From: Devosia sp. 66-14
Lineage (GTDB): Bacteria; Pseudomonadota; Alphaproteobacteria; Rhizobiales; Devosiaceae
Reading direction: 5' to 3'
Assembly (NCBI GenBank): GCA_001899085.1
Contig: MKVB01000001.1
Location: forward strand, 1,084,108-1,131,859
Length of the DNA: 47,752 nt
In this document: positions 39,786 to 47,168 of the stretch, one piece after another
How positions within the stretch are numbered: position 1 is the first letter of the stretch
Layout: every line of letters starts with the position of its first letter
Notes under the pieces: generated by a model
What the model was told of the DNA's origin: nothing
What the model saw: only the letters and a program-made list of their open reading frames with translations
The model's database searches: none
Program-made: the position numbers and the translations under genes

Positions 39786-40633
39786 CGGCGCGCCCTGAGC
39801 AGCTGGAACTGCAGCACCGACACCGCGGCAACGATGACGAACAGCGCCACCGCCACCGTCGCGGCATAGCCGCCCTGGTTGCGCTGGAAAGCCAGCGTGT
39901 AGATGTACTGCACCAGCACCATCGAGGCATCGACCCGGCCGCCCTGCACCAGGAGGTACACCTGGTCGAACACCTTGATCTGCATGATCAGCTGGATGGT
40001 CAGCACCAGCGCCGTCACCGGCCAGATCAGCGGCCAGGTGATGGCGCGGAACTGGCTCCACCGCCCTGCCCCGTCGAGCCGTGCCGCCTCATAGAGCTCG
40101 GCCGGAATATTCTTCAGCCCCGCCATGAACAGCAGCACGTTGAAGCCGACCGTCCACCACACGGTAATGGTCGCGGCGATCGGCAGCACGAAGGGCGGCC
40201 GGCCGAGCACTCGGTCGGGCAGCACCAGCTGCCCCGGCCCATAGACGAACCAGGTCCAGATCGAGGTCACCGTGGTGACCGGCAGGATGTAGGGCAGGAA
40301 GAACACCGCCAGCACCACTGCCTGCCAGACCCCCTTGAGCCGCACCACCAGCATGGCGAAGCCGAGCCCCAGCAGCGTTCCCGGCACCACCGTCAGCGCC
40401 ACGAAGTATGCGGTGTTGGCCACCGAGTTACCGAAGCGCCAGTCGCGGAACAGCTTCAGGTAATTGCTGAGCCCCACCCACTCGCCGGGCAGGATCAACT
40501 GCCCATCGGTCAGGCTCATCGCCAGCATCTGCAGCGTCGGATAGAGGAACAACGCCGCATAGACGATGACGAACGGCGCCACCAAGGGCAGCGCCGCACG
40601 GTTATCGGGTCTGGTCTTGGGCGCCTTGCTCAT
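39782..40633 (-). CDS. Carbohydrate ABC transporter permease (MalF-like)
   Basis: A 283-residue permease of six membrane helices with ALPLVAPFVIVYAALFLYPTLQMLAMSL at the start, and the EAA loop ELYEAARLDGAGRWSQFRAITWPLIWP. It pairs with the MalG-like protein encoded immediately downstream. The start at 40633 is preferred; an open frame extends into the repeat upstream but is not coding. Binding protein and ATPase are not visible nearby. Substrate is unknown. Confidence 0.93.
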   Translation of the reverse strand: MSKAPKTRPDNRAALPLVAPFVIVYAALFLYPTLQMLAMSLTDGQLILPGEWVGLSNYLKLFRDWRFGNSVANTAYFVALTVVPGTLLGLGFAMLVVRLKGVWQAVVLAVFFLPYILPVTTVTSIWTWFVYGPGQLVLPDRVLGRPPFVLPIAATITVWWTVGFNVLLFMAGLKNIPAELYEAARLDGAGRWSQFRAITWPLIWPVTALVLTIQLIMQIKVFDQVYLLVQGGRVDASMVLVQYIYTLAFQRNQGGYAATVAVALFVIVAAVSVLQFQLLRARR

Positions 40634-40686
40634 CGCCCGCGGCTTATGCGGGTTGTGCGGGACGAGATCAACGGGGCGATCTGTGG

Positions 40687-40826
40687 CCCACCCCTCATCC
40701 GGCCCTTCGGGCCACCTTCTCCCCGACGGGGAGAAGAATCCACCGGCACCGGTGATCGGCACCATTCCTCTCCCCGTCGGGGAGAGGGTGGATCGCGCGT
40801 CAGCGCGAGACGGGTGAGGGGGTAAG
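40687..40826. repeat. Palindromic repeat, family A copy 2
   Basis: CCCCTCATCCGGCCCTTCGG, then CCTTCTCCCCGACGGGGAGA on the left; CTCTCCCCGTCGGGGAGAGG and GACGGGTGAGGGG on the right. This is the same arrangement as copies 1 and 3, but the outer loop is GCCCTTCGGGC rather than GCGCTACGCGC. It separates the permease gene and the DHA2 transporter gene. Confidence 0.75.
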
Positions 40827-40888
40827 CCACCGGCCACTGGCTCCCCTCAACGGGAGGGAAGCGAAAGGCCGGTGTCTCAATGAGCCCC

Positions 40889-42583
40889 TCAAGCCGCCTG
40901 CTCAACCCCTTCCCCCATCCGCTCCGGCGCCTTGCCGCCGGCCGAGCCGCCCAGCCACGAGGCCAGCGCCGCCAGCAGGTACAGCAGCAGCGAGATGGTG
41001 AAGGCGATCTTGATCCCCACCATGAACGGCGCCGCCAGGAGGTGCGGGAAGAACTCCTTGCCGGTAATCACCGCCTGCTGCGCCGCGCTCAGCGCATGCA
41101 GCGCCCCTGCCGGGATCAGCTCACCCATCGGATTGTAGCCGAGGAAGGCCGCGAACAGGCTCGCCACCGGCGGCGCTGCCGCGACCTGCGCCGCGATGTC
41201 GGGGCTCAGGCCTTCGGCGACGAGGTTGCTTTCCATGCTTTGCGGCAGGCTCAGCGACAACCCCAGAATCATCAGGGTGAAGAAGATGCCGATCGACAGG
41301 ACCTGCCCGGCATTCATCGCCGTGGCGCGGATACCCGCCGCCTGCCCGCGCTCGGCGGCCGGCACGGCATTCATCGTCTGGGTCGCGTTGGGCGCCGAGA
41401 ACAGCCCCGAGGCGACGCCGTTGAGGAACAGCAGCGTCGCAAAGATCGGGTAGTCGAAATCGGCGTTGAGCAGCATCAGCCCGAGGAAGGTCGCGGCACC
41501 CAGCAGCATGCCGAGGCTGGCGAAGGCCCGCTGGCCGAAGCGGTCGGCCAGCACGCCGGCCACCGGCCCCGAGATCAGCACGCCCAGCGTCAGAGGGATC
41601 ATGAAGATACCGGCCCAGAGCGGCGTCGATTCGAAACTGTAGCCGTGCAGCGGCAGCCAGATGCCCTGCAGCCAGATGATCAGCATGAACTGCAGCCCGC
41701 CGCGGCCGATCGAGGTCATCAGGTTGGCCGAGATGCCGGCGAAGAACGGTTTGATGCGGAACAGCTTCAGATCGATCATCGGCGGCTTCGCCCTGGTCTC
41801 GATGAAGAAGAAGAACGCGAGGAACACCAGCCCCAGCCCGAGTTCGGCCAGCACCTGCGGGCTGCCCCAGGCCATCAGGTCGTTATGGTAGGGCTGGATG
41901 CCGTCATTGACCCCGATCAGCAGCAGCACGAGGCCCACCGCGAACGTGATGTTGCCCCACCAGTCGATCTTCGAATGCCGGGTCGGCACATAGTCCTTCA
42001 TGCTGACATAGGCCCAGATGGTGCCCACCAGCCCGATCGGCACGTTGATCCAGAAGATCCAGCGCCAGTCGATATCGGCCAGCAGCCCGCCCAGAATCAG
42101 CCCGATGAACTGCCCGGCGATCGCCGCCATGGTGTTGATCCCCAGCGCCAGCCCGCGCTGCCGCGTCGGGAACACGTCGATCAGGATCGCCGTGGCAGTC
42201 GAGGTCAGCATCGCCCCGCCAATCCCCTGCACGATCCGTAGCCCGACGAGGTAATAGGCCGCCCCGTCGCCGGTCGGCATGAAGCTCAGGGCGATCGACG
42301 CCAGGGTGAAGATCAGGAAACCCAGGTTGTACACCTTGGCTCGCCCGAACATGTCGCCGAGCTTGCCGAAGGTCACCACCAGCACCGAGGTCACCACCAT
42401 GTAGCCCATGATGGTCCAGAGCAGGACATTGGTGTTGCCGGGGTCGAGCGGCTTCAGTCCGATGCCGCGGAAGATCGCCGGCAGGCTGATCAAGACGATC
42501 GAAGCGTTGATCGTGGCGGCCAGCATCCCCAGCGTGGTGTTGCTCAGCACCATCCATTTGTGGTTGTTCGGTTGCGAACTCAT
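40889..42583 (-). CDS. DHA2-type MFS transporter (EmrB/QacA-like)
   Basis: A 564-residue exporter with about 14 helices. Helix 1 starts NHKWMVLSNTTLGMLAATIN, where DHA2 transporters usually carry Asp (here INASIVLISLP). Loop 2-3 motif: GKLGDMFGRAKVYNLGF; helix 5 motif C-like segment: GLALGINTMAAIAGQFIGLILGGLL. The long periplasmic loop near the C terminus (MESNLVAEGLSPDIAAQVAA) is typical. It is divergent from a MarR gene whose operator lies between them, so regulated drug or metabolite export is likely. Starting point 42583 follows AAGGACG. Confidence 0.88.
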   Translation of the reverse strand: MSSQPNNHKWMVLSNTTLGMLAATINASIVLISLPAIFRGIGLKPLDPGNTNVLLWTIMGYMVVTSVLVVTFGKLGDMFGRAKVYNLGFLIFTLASIALSFMPTGDGAAYYLVGLRIVQGIGGAMLTSTATAILIDVFPTRQRGLALGINTMAAIAGQFIGLILGGLLADIDWRWIFWINVPIGLVGTIWAYVSMKDYVPTRHSKIDWWGNITFAVGLVLLLIGVNDGIQPYHNDLMAWGSPQVLAELGLGLVFLAFFFFIETRAKPPMIDLKLFRIKPFFAGISANLMTSIGRGGLQFMLIIWLQGIWLPLHGYSFESTPLWAGIFMIPLTLGVLISGPVAGVLADRFGQRAFASLGMLLGAATFLGLMLLNADFDYPIFATLLFLNGVASGLFSAPNATQTMNAVPAAERGQAAGIRATAMNAGQVLSIGIFFTLMILGLSLSLPQSMESNLVAEGLSPDIAAQVAAAPPVASLFAAFLGYNPMGELIPAGALHALSAAQQAVITGKEFFPHLLAAPFMVGIKIAFTISLLLYLLAALASWLGGSAGGKAPERMGEGVEQAA

Positions 42584-42650
42584 TCGTAGCGTCCTTGGGG
42601 CCCTGCCCCGGCGGCGCATGCCGACACCGGAGCTGTACAATTCGGCTTCG

Positions 42651-42667
42651 TATAATTAGGATACTAA
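42651..42667 (+). promoter_or_regulatory. -10 element and MarR-type operator
   Basis: A perfect -10, TATAAT (42651-42656), runs into an inverted repeat TTAG-GATA-CTAA (42656-42667), ending 3 bp before the ATG of the MarR gene. The 5' leader would be about 8 nt, so translation may begin nearly leaderless. A protein bound here could block the promoter and so autoregulate. Confidence 0.5.
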
Positions 42668-42670
42668 CTA

Positions 42671-43126
42671 ATGGCAACAAGCGATCCTGCACACCTGATG
42701 CGCGATCTGACCCGGGACCTGCTGCTCACCGGGCGGCTGTGGCGCAAGATGGCGCGGGCCGTCGCCGCCAAGCATGGTGTGTCCGAAGCCGCTTCGGCGC
42801 CGCTGATCTGGATCGACCGGTTGGGCGAAAATGTCCGGCAGAACGCCCTCGCTGACGCCATCGGCATCGAAGGCGCCTCGCTGGTTCGCCTCATCGACGA
42901 GTTGCAGGCCTCCGGCCTCGTCACCCGCGAGCCCGACCCCACCGACCGCCGCGCCAATGTCGTGTCGCTCACCGTACGCGGCCGCGAGGTCGTCGCCGAG
43001 GTCAACGAAGACGTGATGGCGCTTCGCCGCCAGGTGTTCGCCGGGCTCGATCCCCACGACTTCGAAGCCGCCCTGCGCGTCTTCGCCGCCATCAAGACCG
43101 CGGCCGCCAAGGATGGGGCGGACTAG
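42671..43126 (+). CDS. MarR-family regulator
   Basis: A 151-residue winged-helix regulator with LMRDLTRDLLLTGRLWRKMARA, the central HTH AASAPLIWIDRLGENVRQNALADAIGIEGASLVRLIDELQASGLVTREPDPTDRRANVVSLTVRGREVV (recognition helix and wing DxxDRR) and a C-terminal dimerisation helix. It is divergent from the DHA2 exporter, the classical arrangement for a drug- or ligand-responsive repressor. The inducer is not known. Confidence 0.9.
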   Translation: MATSDPAHLMRDLTRDLLLTGRLWRKMARAVAAKHGVSEAASAPLIWIDRLGENVRQNALADAIGIEGASLVRLIDELQASGLVTREPDPTDRRANVVSLTVRGREVVAEVNEDVMALRRQVFAGLDPHDFEAALRVFAAIKTAAAKDGAD

Positions 43127-43186
43127 ATCTTTTCGCGTTTCGCCTGTTCGGCATCGCGGTGGCGGACGACGGACGACCCCGGCTTT

Positions 43187-43322
43187 CCCCTCATCCGGCG
43201 CTACGCGCCACCTTCTCCCCGACGGGGAGAAGAATACCGAGAGTGCAGCGCTCCCCCTCTTGTTCCTCTCCCCGTCGGGGAGAGGGTGGATCGGCCGAAG
43301 GCCGAGACGGGTGAGGGGTGGC
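43187..43322. repeat. Palindromic repeat, family A copy 3
   Basis: CCCCTCATCCGGCGCTACG and CCACCTTCTCCCCGACGGGG on the left, CTCTCCCCGTCGGGGAGAGG and GACGGGTGAGGGG on the right. It is the closest relative of copy 1, including the preceding GGCTTTCCCC. The remaining intergenic region leads into the promoter of the DAHP synthase leader. Confidence 0.75.
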
Positions 43323-43441
43323 GGGCACAGGCCGTCCCTACCACCGGGCTCAGCGCCTGCTCACTTTCACGGGATGATATCGGGGTTGAGGCAACGCACA
43401 GGCGCTACAGTAGTATTCGACGAACGGATGAACCGAGCCGC

Positions 43442-43469
43442 GTGACAAGTCAGTAAAGCTCGGCTACAA
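43442..43469 (+). promoter_or_regulatory. Probable promoter of the DAHP synthase leader
   Basis: GTGACA (43442-43447) and TACAAC (43464-43469) are 16 bp apart. The expected transcription start, near 43476-43478, coincides with the ATG of the leader peptide, so the peptide would be translated from a leaderless or nearly leaderless mRNA. Confidence 0.45.
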
Positions 43470-43477
43470 CCCCGGCC

Positions 43478-43552
43478 ATGAACCTTCGCGCCGCCTATTC
43501 GTATTGGTATTTTACCACCGGAAGCCGCTGGCAGCCGAAGGGGCGCGTTTGA
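43478..43552 (+). CDS. Aromatic-rich leader peptide of the DAHP synthase gene
   Basis: A 24-codon frame with ATG at 43478 and TGA at 43550-43552. Residues 1-18 are MNLRAAYSYWYFTTGSRW: Tyr at 7, 9 and 11, Trp at 10 and 18, Phe at 12. Such clustering of all three aromatic amino acids in a short peptide just before a terminator and a DAHP synthase gene is the signature of transcription attenuation. When aromatic tRNAs are charged, translation is fast and the terminator at 43581 should form; stalling on the YSYWYF codons should prevent it. CTGGCAGC (43528-43535) can pair with the terminator arm GCCGCCAG (43584-43591) with one mismatch, offering an antiterminator. It is too short to be found by ordinary gene prediction. 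Confidence 0.7.
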   Translation: MNLRAAYSYWYFTTGSRWQPKGRV

Positions 43553-43580
43553 CGTAAAACACCAAACCGAAAATACCCAA

Positions 43581-43610
43581 AAAGCCGCCAGACCACCTGG
43601 CGGCTTTTTT
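43581..43610 (+). terminator. Attenuator terminator before the DAHP synthase gene
   Basis: AAAGCCGCCAG (43581-43591) and CTGGCGGCTTT (43597-43607) form an 11-bp stem with a 5-nt loop, followed by a T-run to 43610. It sits between the leader peptide stop and the DAHP synthase start at 43645. Confidence 0.85.
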
Positions 43611-43644
43611 GTCGCCGGTGCCCAGAACCCGAGGAACCGACGAA

Positions 43645-44721
43645 ATGCTGAAATCCACTGACGACCTGCGCATCAAACAGATCCGCGAACTCCGAACCCC
43701 CGAAGAGGTGATCCGCGAGTTCCCGCGCACCGATGCGGCGACCCGCACCGTGATCAGCTCACGCCACGCGCTGCACAATATCCTGCACGGCAGCGACGAC
43801 CGCCTCGCCGTCGTGGTGGGCCCCTGCTCCATCCACGACCCCAAGGCCGCACTCGACTACGCCCGCCGCCTCGCCCCGGTCCGTGAGCGCCTTGCCGGCA
43901 GCCTCGAGATCGTCATGCGCGTCTATTTCGAAAAGCCCCGGACCACCGTGGGCTGGAAGGGCCTGATCAACGACCCCAATCTCGATGGCAGCTTCGACAT
44001 CGACAATGGCCTGCGGCTCGCCCGCTCGCTGCTGCTCGAGATCAACAATCTCGGCCTGCCCGCCGGTTCCGAATTCCTCGATATGACCACCCCGCAATAT
44101 TTTGCAGATCTGATTTCCTGGGGCGCCATCGGCGCGCGCACCACCGAGAGCCAGGTGCACCGCGAGCTGGCCTCGGGGTTGAGCTGCCCGGTCGGCTTCA
44201 AGAACGGCACCGACGGCAATGTCCGCATCGCGCTGGACGCAGTGAAATCGGCGAGCCAGCCGCACCATTTCCTCGCCGTGACCAAATCCGGCCACTCCGC
44301 CATCGCGGCCACCACCGGCAATGACGATTGCCACATCATCCTCCGCGGCGGCAGCAAGGCGACCAACTACGACGCCCAGAGCGTCGATGCCGCCTGCAAG
44401 GAAGCCGAAAAGTCCGGCATCCGCCCGGCGGTGATGATCGACGCCAGCCACGCCAACTCATCGAAAAAGCCCGAGAACCAGCCGATGGTGCTGGCCGAAG
44501 TCGGCGCCCAGATCGCCGCCGGAGACCGGCGGATCATCGGCGTCATGGCAGAATCCAACCTCGTTGCCGGCCGCCAGGACCTGGTGCCCGGCAAGGAGCT
44601 GGTCTACGGCCAGTCGATCACCGACGGCTGCATCGACTGGGACTCGACGGTCGAAGTGCTGGAGAAGCTGGCCGAAGCGGTGGAAGAACGCCGCCGGGTG
44701 ACGGGGCAGTTGGTGGCGTAG
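43645..44721 (+). CDS. aroG: 3-deoxy-7-phosphoheptulonate (DAHP) synthase, type I
   Basis: A 358-residue type I (AroFGH) DAHP synthase that condenses phosphoenolpyruvate and erythrose 4-phosphate, the first step of the shikimate pathway to Phe, Tyr and Trp. Motifs: VVVGPCSIHDPKAALDYARR, EKPRTTVGWKGLINDPNLDGSFDI, SEFLDMTTPQYFADLISWGAIGARTTESQVHR, GFKNGTDGN, RGGSKATNYDA and MIDASHANSSKKPENQP; GPCSIHD and KNGTDGN are active-site segments. The N-terminal part probably carries the allosteric site, but which amino acid inhibits is not readable. The ATG has GAGGA upstream and lies after the attenuator. Confidence 0.96.
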   Translation: MLKSTDDLRIKQIRELRTPEEVIREFPRTDAATRTVISSRHALHNILHGSDDRLAVVVGPCSIHDPKAALDYARRLAPVRERLAGSLEIVMRVYFEKPRTTVGWKGLINDPNLDGSFDIDNGLRLARSLLLEINNLGLPAGSEFLDMTTPQYFADLISWGAIGARTTESQVHRELASGLSCPVGFKNGTDGNVRIALDAVKSASQPHHFLAVTKSGHSAIAATTGNDDCHIILRGGSKATNYDAQSVDAACKEAEKSGIRPAVMIDASHANSSKKPENQPMVLAEVGAQIAAGDRRIIGVMAESNLVAGRQDLVPGKELVYGQSITDGCIDWDSTVEVLEKLAEAVEERRRVTGQLVA

Positions 44722-44734
44722 GTTTACTGAAACA

Positions 44735-44858
44735 GACGGCCCCCTCCCATCCTCCCCCATGAAGGGGGAGGTGCCCTGCCGGTTCGCTTGGCACAATCGA
44801 AGACAGAGCCTCGACTCTTCACCTCCCCCTTCATGGGGGAGGCCGGGAGGGGGCCGTC
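44735..44858. repeat. Palindromic repeat, family B copy 2
   Basis: GACGGCCCCCTCCC at the left and GGGAGGGGGCCGTC at the right, with inner TGAAGGGGGAGG opposite CCTCCCCCTTCA. The segment GGCACAATCGAAGACAGAGC is almost the same as in copy 1 at 12235-12436, and both are preceded by a TACTGAA-CA sequence. Confidence 0.75.
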
Positions 44859-44934
44859 TCTATCAGTAACACTCAACCAACCCTCTCCCCCACCCCGCCT
44901 TGACCGCGCCACGGCGATAGCGTCTTCTTCCGGC

Positions 44935-45504
44935 ATGCAAATCCCGCCGCAATTGATGACGCTTCCCAACCAGCTGACCATCGGCCGCATCCTCGCGATT
45001 CCGGTGATCTGCCTGTTCCTCGTTTCCGGCTGGGAATGGCTGCGCTGGATCGCGCTGCTGCTCTATATCGCCGCCGCCGTCACCGACTGGCTCGATGGGT
45101 TCCTCGCCCGCCGGATGAACCTGAACTCGGCGCTCGGCAAGATGCTCGATCCGATCGCCGATAAGCTGCTGGTCGGCGCGCTGCTCATCACCTTCGCCTG
45201 GACCCGCGATCTAACCGGCTGGGACCTGATCCCGGCCATCGCGATCATGCTGCGCGAGATCTTCGTTTCGGGCCTGCGCGAGTATCTGGGCAACCGCTCG
45301 ATCAGCGTACCGGTCACCTTTCTCGCCAAGTGGAAGACCACCGTGCAACTCGTGGCGCTCGGCCTGATCATCGCCGCGCCGATGCTGCTCGGGCTCGGCT
45401 TCATCAGCCATGTGGTCCTGTGGATCGCCGGTGGCCTCACCGTCTGGACCGGCTGGGAATATCTCCGTTCCACCTGGCCGCATCTGTCGGGACCTGAACT
45501 ATGA
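44935..45504 (+). CDS. pgsA: CDP-diacylglycerol-glycerol-3-phosphate 3-phosphatidyltransferase
   Basis: A 189-residue membrane enzyme that makes phosphatidylglycerophosphate from CDP-diacylglycerol and glycerol 3-phosphate, the committed step to phosphatidylglycerol and cardiolipin. It opens with TLPNQLTIGRILAIPVICLFL, and the CDP-alcohol phosphotransferase motif is complete in DWLDGFLARRMNLNSALGKMLDPIADK, with all conserved Asp and Gly. Further segments are membrane helices. The start at 44935 is chosen; Met at 44956 is an alternative. The stop overlaps moaD by ATGA. In related genomes uvrC-pgsA-moaD-moaE form one cluster. Confidence 0.95.
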   Translation: MQIPPQLMTLPNQLTIGRILAIPVICLFLVSGWEWLRWIALLLYIAAAVTDWLDGFLARRMNLNSALGKMLDPIADKLLVGALLITFAWTRDLTGWDLIPAIAIMLREIFVSGLREYLGNRSISVPVTFLAKWKTTVQLVALGLIIAAPMLLGLGFISHVVLWIAGGLTVWTGWEYLRSTWPHLSGPEL

Positions 45505-45752
45505 AGATCCGCTATTTCGCCTGGCTCCGCGAGCGTCTCAACCGCGGTGAGGAAGATGTGTCTCCGCCCGCCGAGGTGGTGACCGTCGGCGACCTGATTC
45601 AGTGGCTGAGAGATCGCGACGAAGCCGCTGACCTGGCAATGCAGAAGCCCAGTCTGATCAAGGCGGCGCTCGACACCGAAATCGTCCCGCACTCGACTCC
45701 GATCGCCAATGCCAAGGTCATTGCCCTGTTCCCGCCGATGACCGGCGGCTGA
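45501..45752 (+). CDS. moaD: Molybdopterin synthase small subunit
   Basis: An 83-residue ubiquitin-fold protein that carries sulfur as a C-terminal thiocarboxylate for molybdopterin synthesis. MKIRYFAWLRERL begins the fold, TVGDLIQWLRDRDEAADL forms the helix, and it ends in ALFPPMTGG with the essential terminal Gly-Gly. It overlaps pgsA and is 2 bp before moaE, so the three genes are probably translated together. Confidence 0.95.
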   Translation: MKIRYFAWLRERLNRGEEDVSPPAEVVTVGDLIQWLRDRDEAADLAMQKPSLIKAALDTEIVPHSTPIANAKVIALFPPMTGG

Positions 45753-45754
45753 CC

Positions 45755-46207
45755 ATGTCGGTCCGCCTGCAGGAGGCGTCCTTCGATCCCGGCGCCGAAA
45801 CCAACGCCTTCCTCGCCGCGTCGGCCGGCGCCGGCGCTGCGGTCACCTTTACCGGCCTCGTCCGCTCGCGCCCCGACGATCCGGTCAGCACCCTGACGCT
45901 CGAAAGCTATCCCGAGCTCGCCGAAACCCAGATCGGCAAGGCCATCGCTGAGGCGGTGGTACGCTTCGGGCTGATCAAGGCCTCGGTGATCCATCGCCAT
46001 GGCCGCCTCGCCGTGGGCGAGCCGATCGTTCAGGTGATGACCCTGGCCCCCCACCGGCAGGCCGCCTTCGACGGCGCCTCCTTCCTGATGGATTACCTCA
46101 AAACCGACGCCCCCTTCTGGAAGAAGGAATCGACCCCTGAGGGGGAGCGCTGGGTGGAGGCCAAGCCCGCAGACGACGACGCCCGCGCCAAATGGAACAA
46201 GCCATGA
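45755..46207 (+). CDS. moaE: Molybdopterin synthase large subunit
   Basis: A 150-residue protein that together with MoaD inserts two sulfurs into precursor Z. Identified by GAAVTFTGLVRSRPDDPVSTLTLESYPELAETQI, VRFGLIKASVIHRHGRLAVGEPIVQVM and the active-site segment YLKTDAPFWKKES with the two lysines. Its length matches the family. The stop overlaps the start of the VOC gene by ATGA. Confidence 0.96.
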   Translation: MSVRLQEASFDPGAETNAFLAASAGAGAAVTFTGLVRSRPDDPVSTLTLESYPELAETQIGKAIAEAVVRFGLIKASVIHRHGRLAVGEPIVQVMTLAPHRQAAFDGASFLMDYLKTDAPFWKKESTPEGERWVEAKPADDDARAKWNKP

Positions 46208-46653
46208 CCGATAGCCGCCCGCCCTTCTCCCTCGTGGGCATCGACCACGTCGTCTTCATCGTCGACGACCTGAAGAAAGCCACGAAGTGGTATGCTGACG
46301 TGCTCGGCTGCCAGCCCGGCTATTCCTACCCGACCCTCGGCATGGAGCAGGTCTGGTGCGGCGCGGCGCTGATCGTCCTGTGGGACATCACCCATCCTGG
46401 CGCCGCCTCGGCGATCCCGCCGGTCAAAGGCGGCCGCAATGTCGACCATGTCTGCATTGCGCTCTCGCCGTTCGATGAAGCGGCGATGCGGGCCCATCTT
46501 GCCGCGCACGATGTCCGCATCGAGCGCGAAGCCCTGCATGGCGGGGCTCGCGGCATGGGCAACTCGTTCTATGTGCTCGATCCCTAGGGCAACAAACTCG
46601 AGCTGAAGGGCCCGGCGGTCTATCCGGACGGACGGGACTGGCCGAAGAACTGA
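46204..46653 (+). pseudogene. VOC-family (glyoxalase-like) protein with internal amber codon
   Basis: The frame encodes a glyoxalase/bleomycin-resistance-like protein: LVGIDHVVFIVDDLKKATKWYADVLGC, CGAALIVLWDITHPGAAS, RNVDHVCIALSPFDEAAMRAHLA and GMGNSFYVLDP. At 46585-46587 a TAG stop follows LDP, where the family has an acidic residue (DP-E/D-GN); after it the frame continues without shift as GNKLELKGPAVYPDGRDWPKN to a TGA at 46651. A single G-to-T change (GAG to TAG) explains it. The lost end contains the LEL strand with a metal-ligand Glu, so the protein is probably inactive, unless the stop is read through or is an error. Confidence 0.75.
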
Positions 46654-46667
46654 ACCGGAGAGGGCCG

Positions 46668-47150
46668 ATGAACGAGACGGACCACAAGCACCTGGTGCGC
46701 TGCGCCGAGCTCGCCGAGGCAGCGCTGAGTTCGAACAACGACCCGTTCGGCTCGATCCTCGTTTCGGCCTCCGGCGAAGTGCTGTTCGAGGAGCACAACT
46801 GGGAATCGACCGGCGATGCCACGCGGCATCCCGAGATCGATATCGCCAAGTGGGCCGCGGCCAACCTGAGTCCCGCCGACCGCGCCACCGCCACCGTCTA
46901 CACCTCCGGCGAGCACTGCCCGATGTGCGCCGCCGCCCATGCCTGGGTCGGCCTCGGCCGCATCGTCTACGCCGTCTCTTCGGCGCAACTGACCGCGTGG
47001 CGCACCGCCATGGGCGATGGCCCCTCGCCGGTCAACGGCCTGCCGATCAACGCGATCGCGCCGGGCTTGCCGGTCGAAGGTCCGGATCCGGCGTTGGAGG
47101 AGCGGATGCACGAGCTGCACCGGCGGCGGCATGCGATGCGGCGGGGTTAA
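46668..47150 (+). CDS. Nucleoside deaminase (cytidine/deoxycytidylate deaminase fold)
   Basis: A 160-residue zinc deaminase. The zinc motifs are ATRHPEIDIAKWAA (HPE, in the place of the usual HAE) and TSGEHCPMCAAAHAWVGLGRIVY (PMC-type CxxC), close to those of guanine, cytosine and tRNA-adenosine deaminases. It likely removes an amino group from a nucleobase or nucleoside; which one is unclear. It follows the broken VOC gene by 14 bp with GGAG upstream, on the same strand. Confidence 0.85.
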   Translation: MNETDHKHLVRCAELAEAALSSNNDPFGSILVSASGEVLFEEHNWESTGDATRHPEIDIAKWAAANLSPADRATATVYTSGEHCPMCAAAHAWVGLGRIVYAVSSAQLTAWRTAMGDGPSPVNGLPINAIAPGLPVEGPDPALEERMHELHRRRHAMRRG

Positions 47151-47168
47151 TAGCTGACCGTGCCACAG

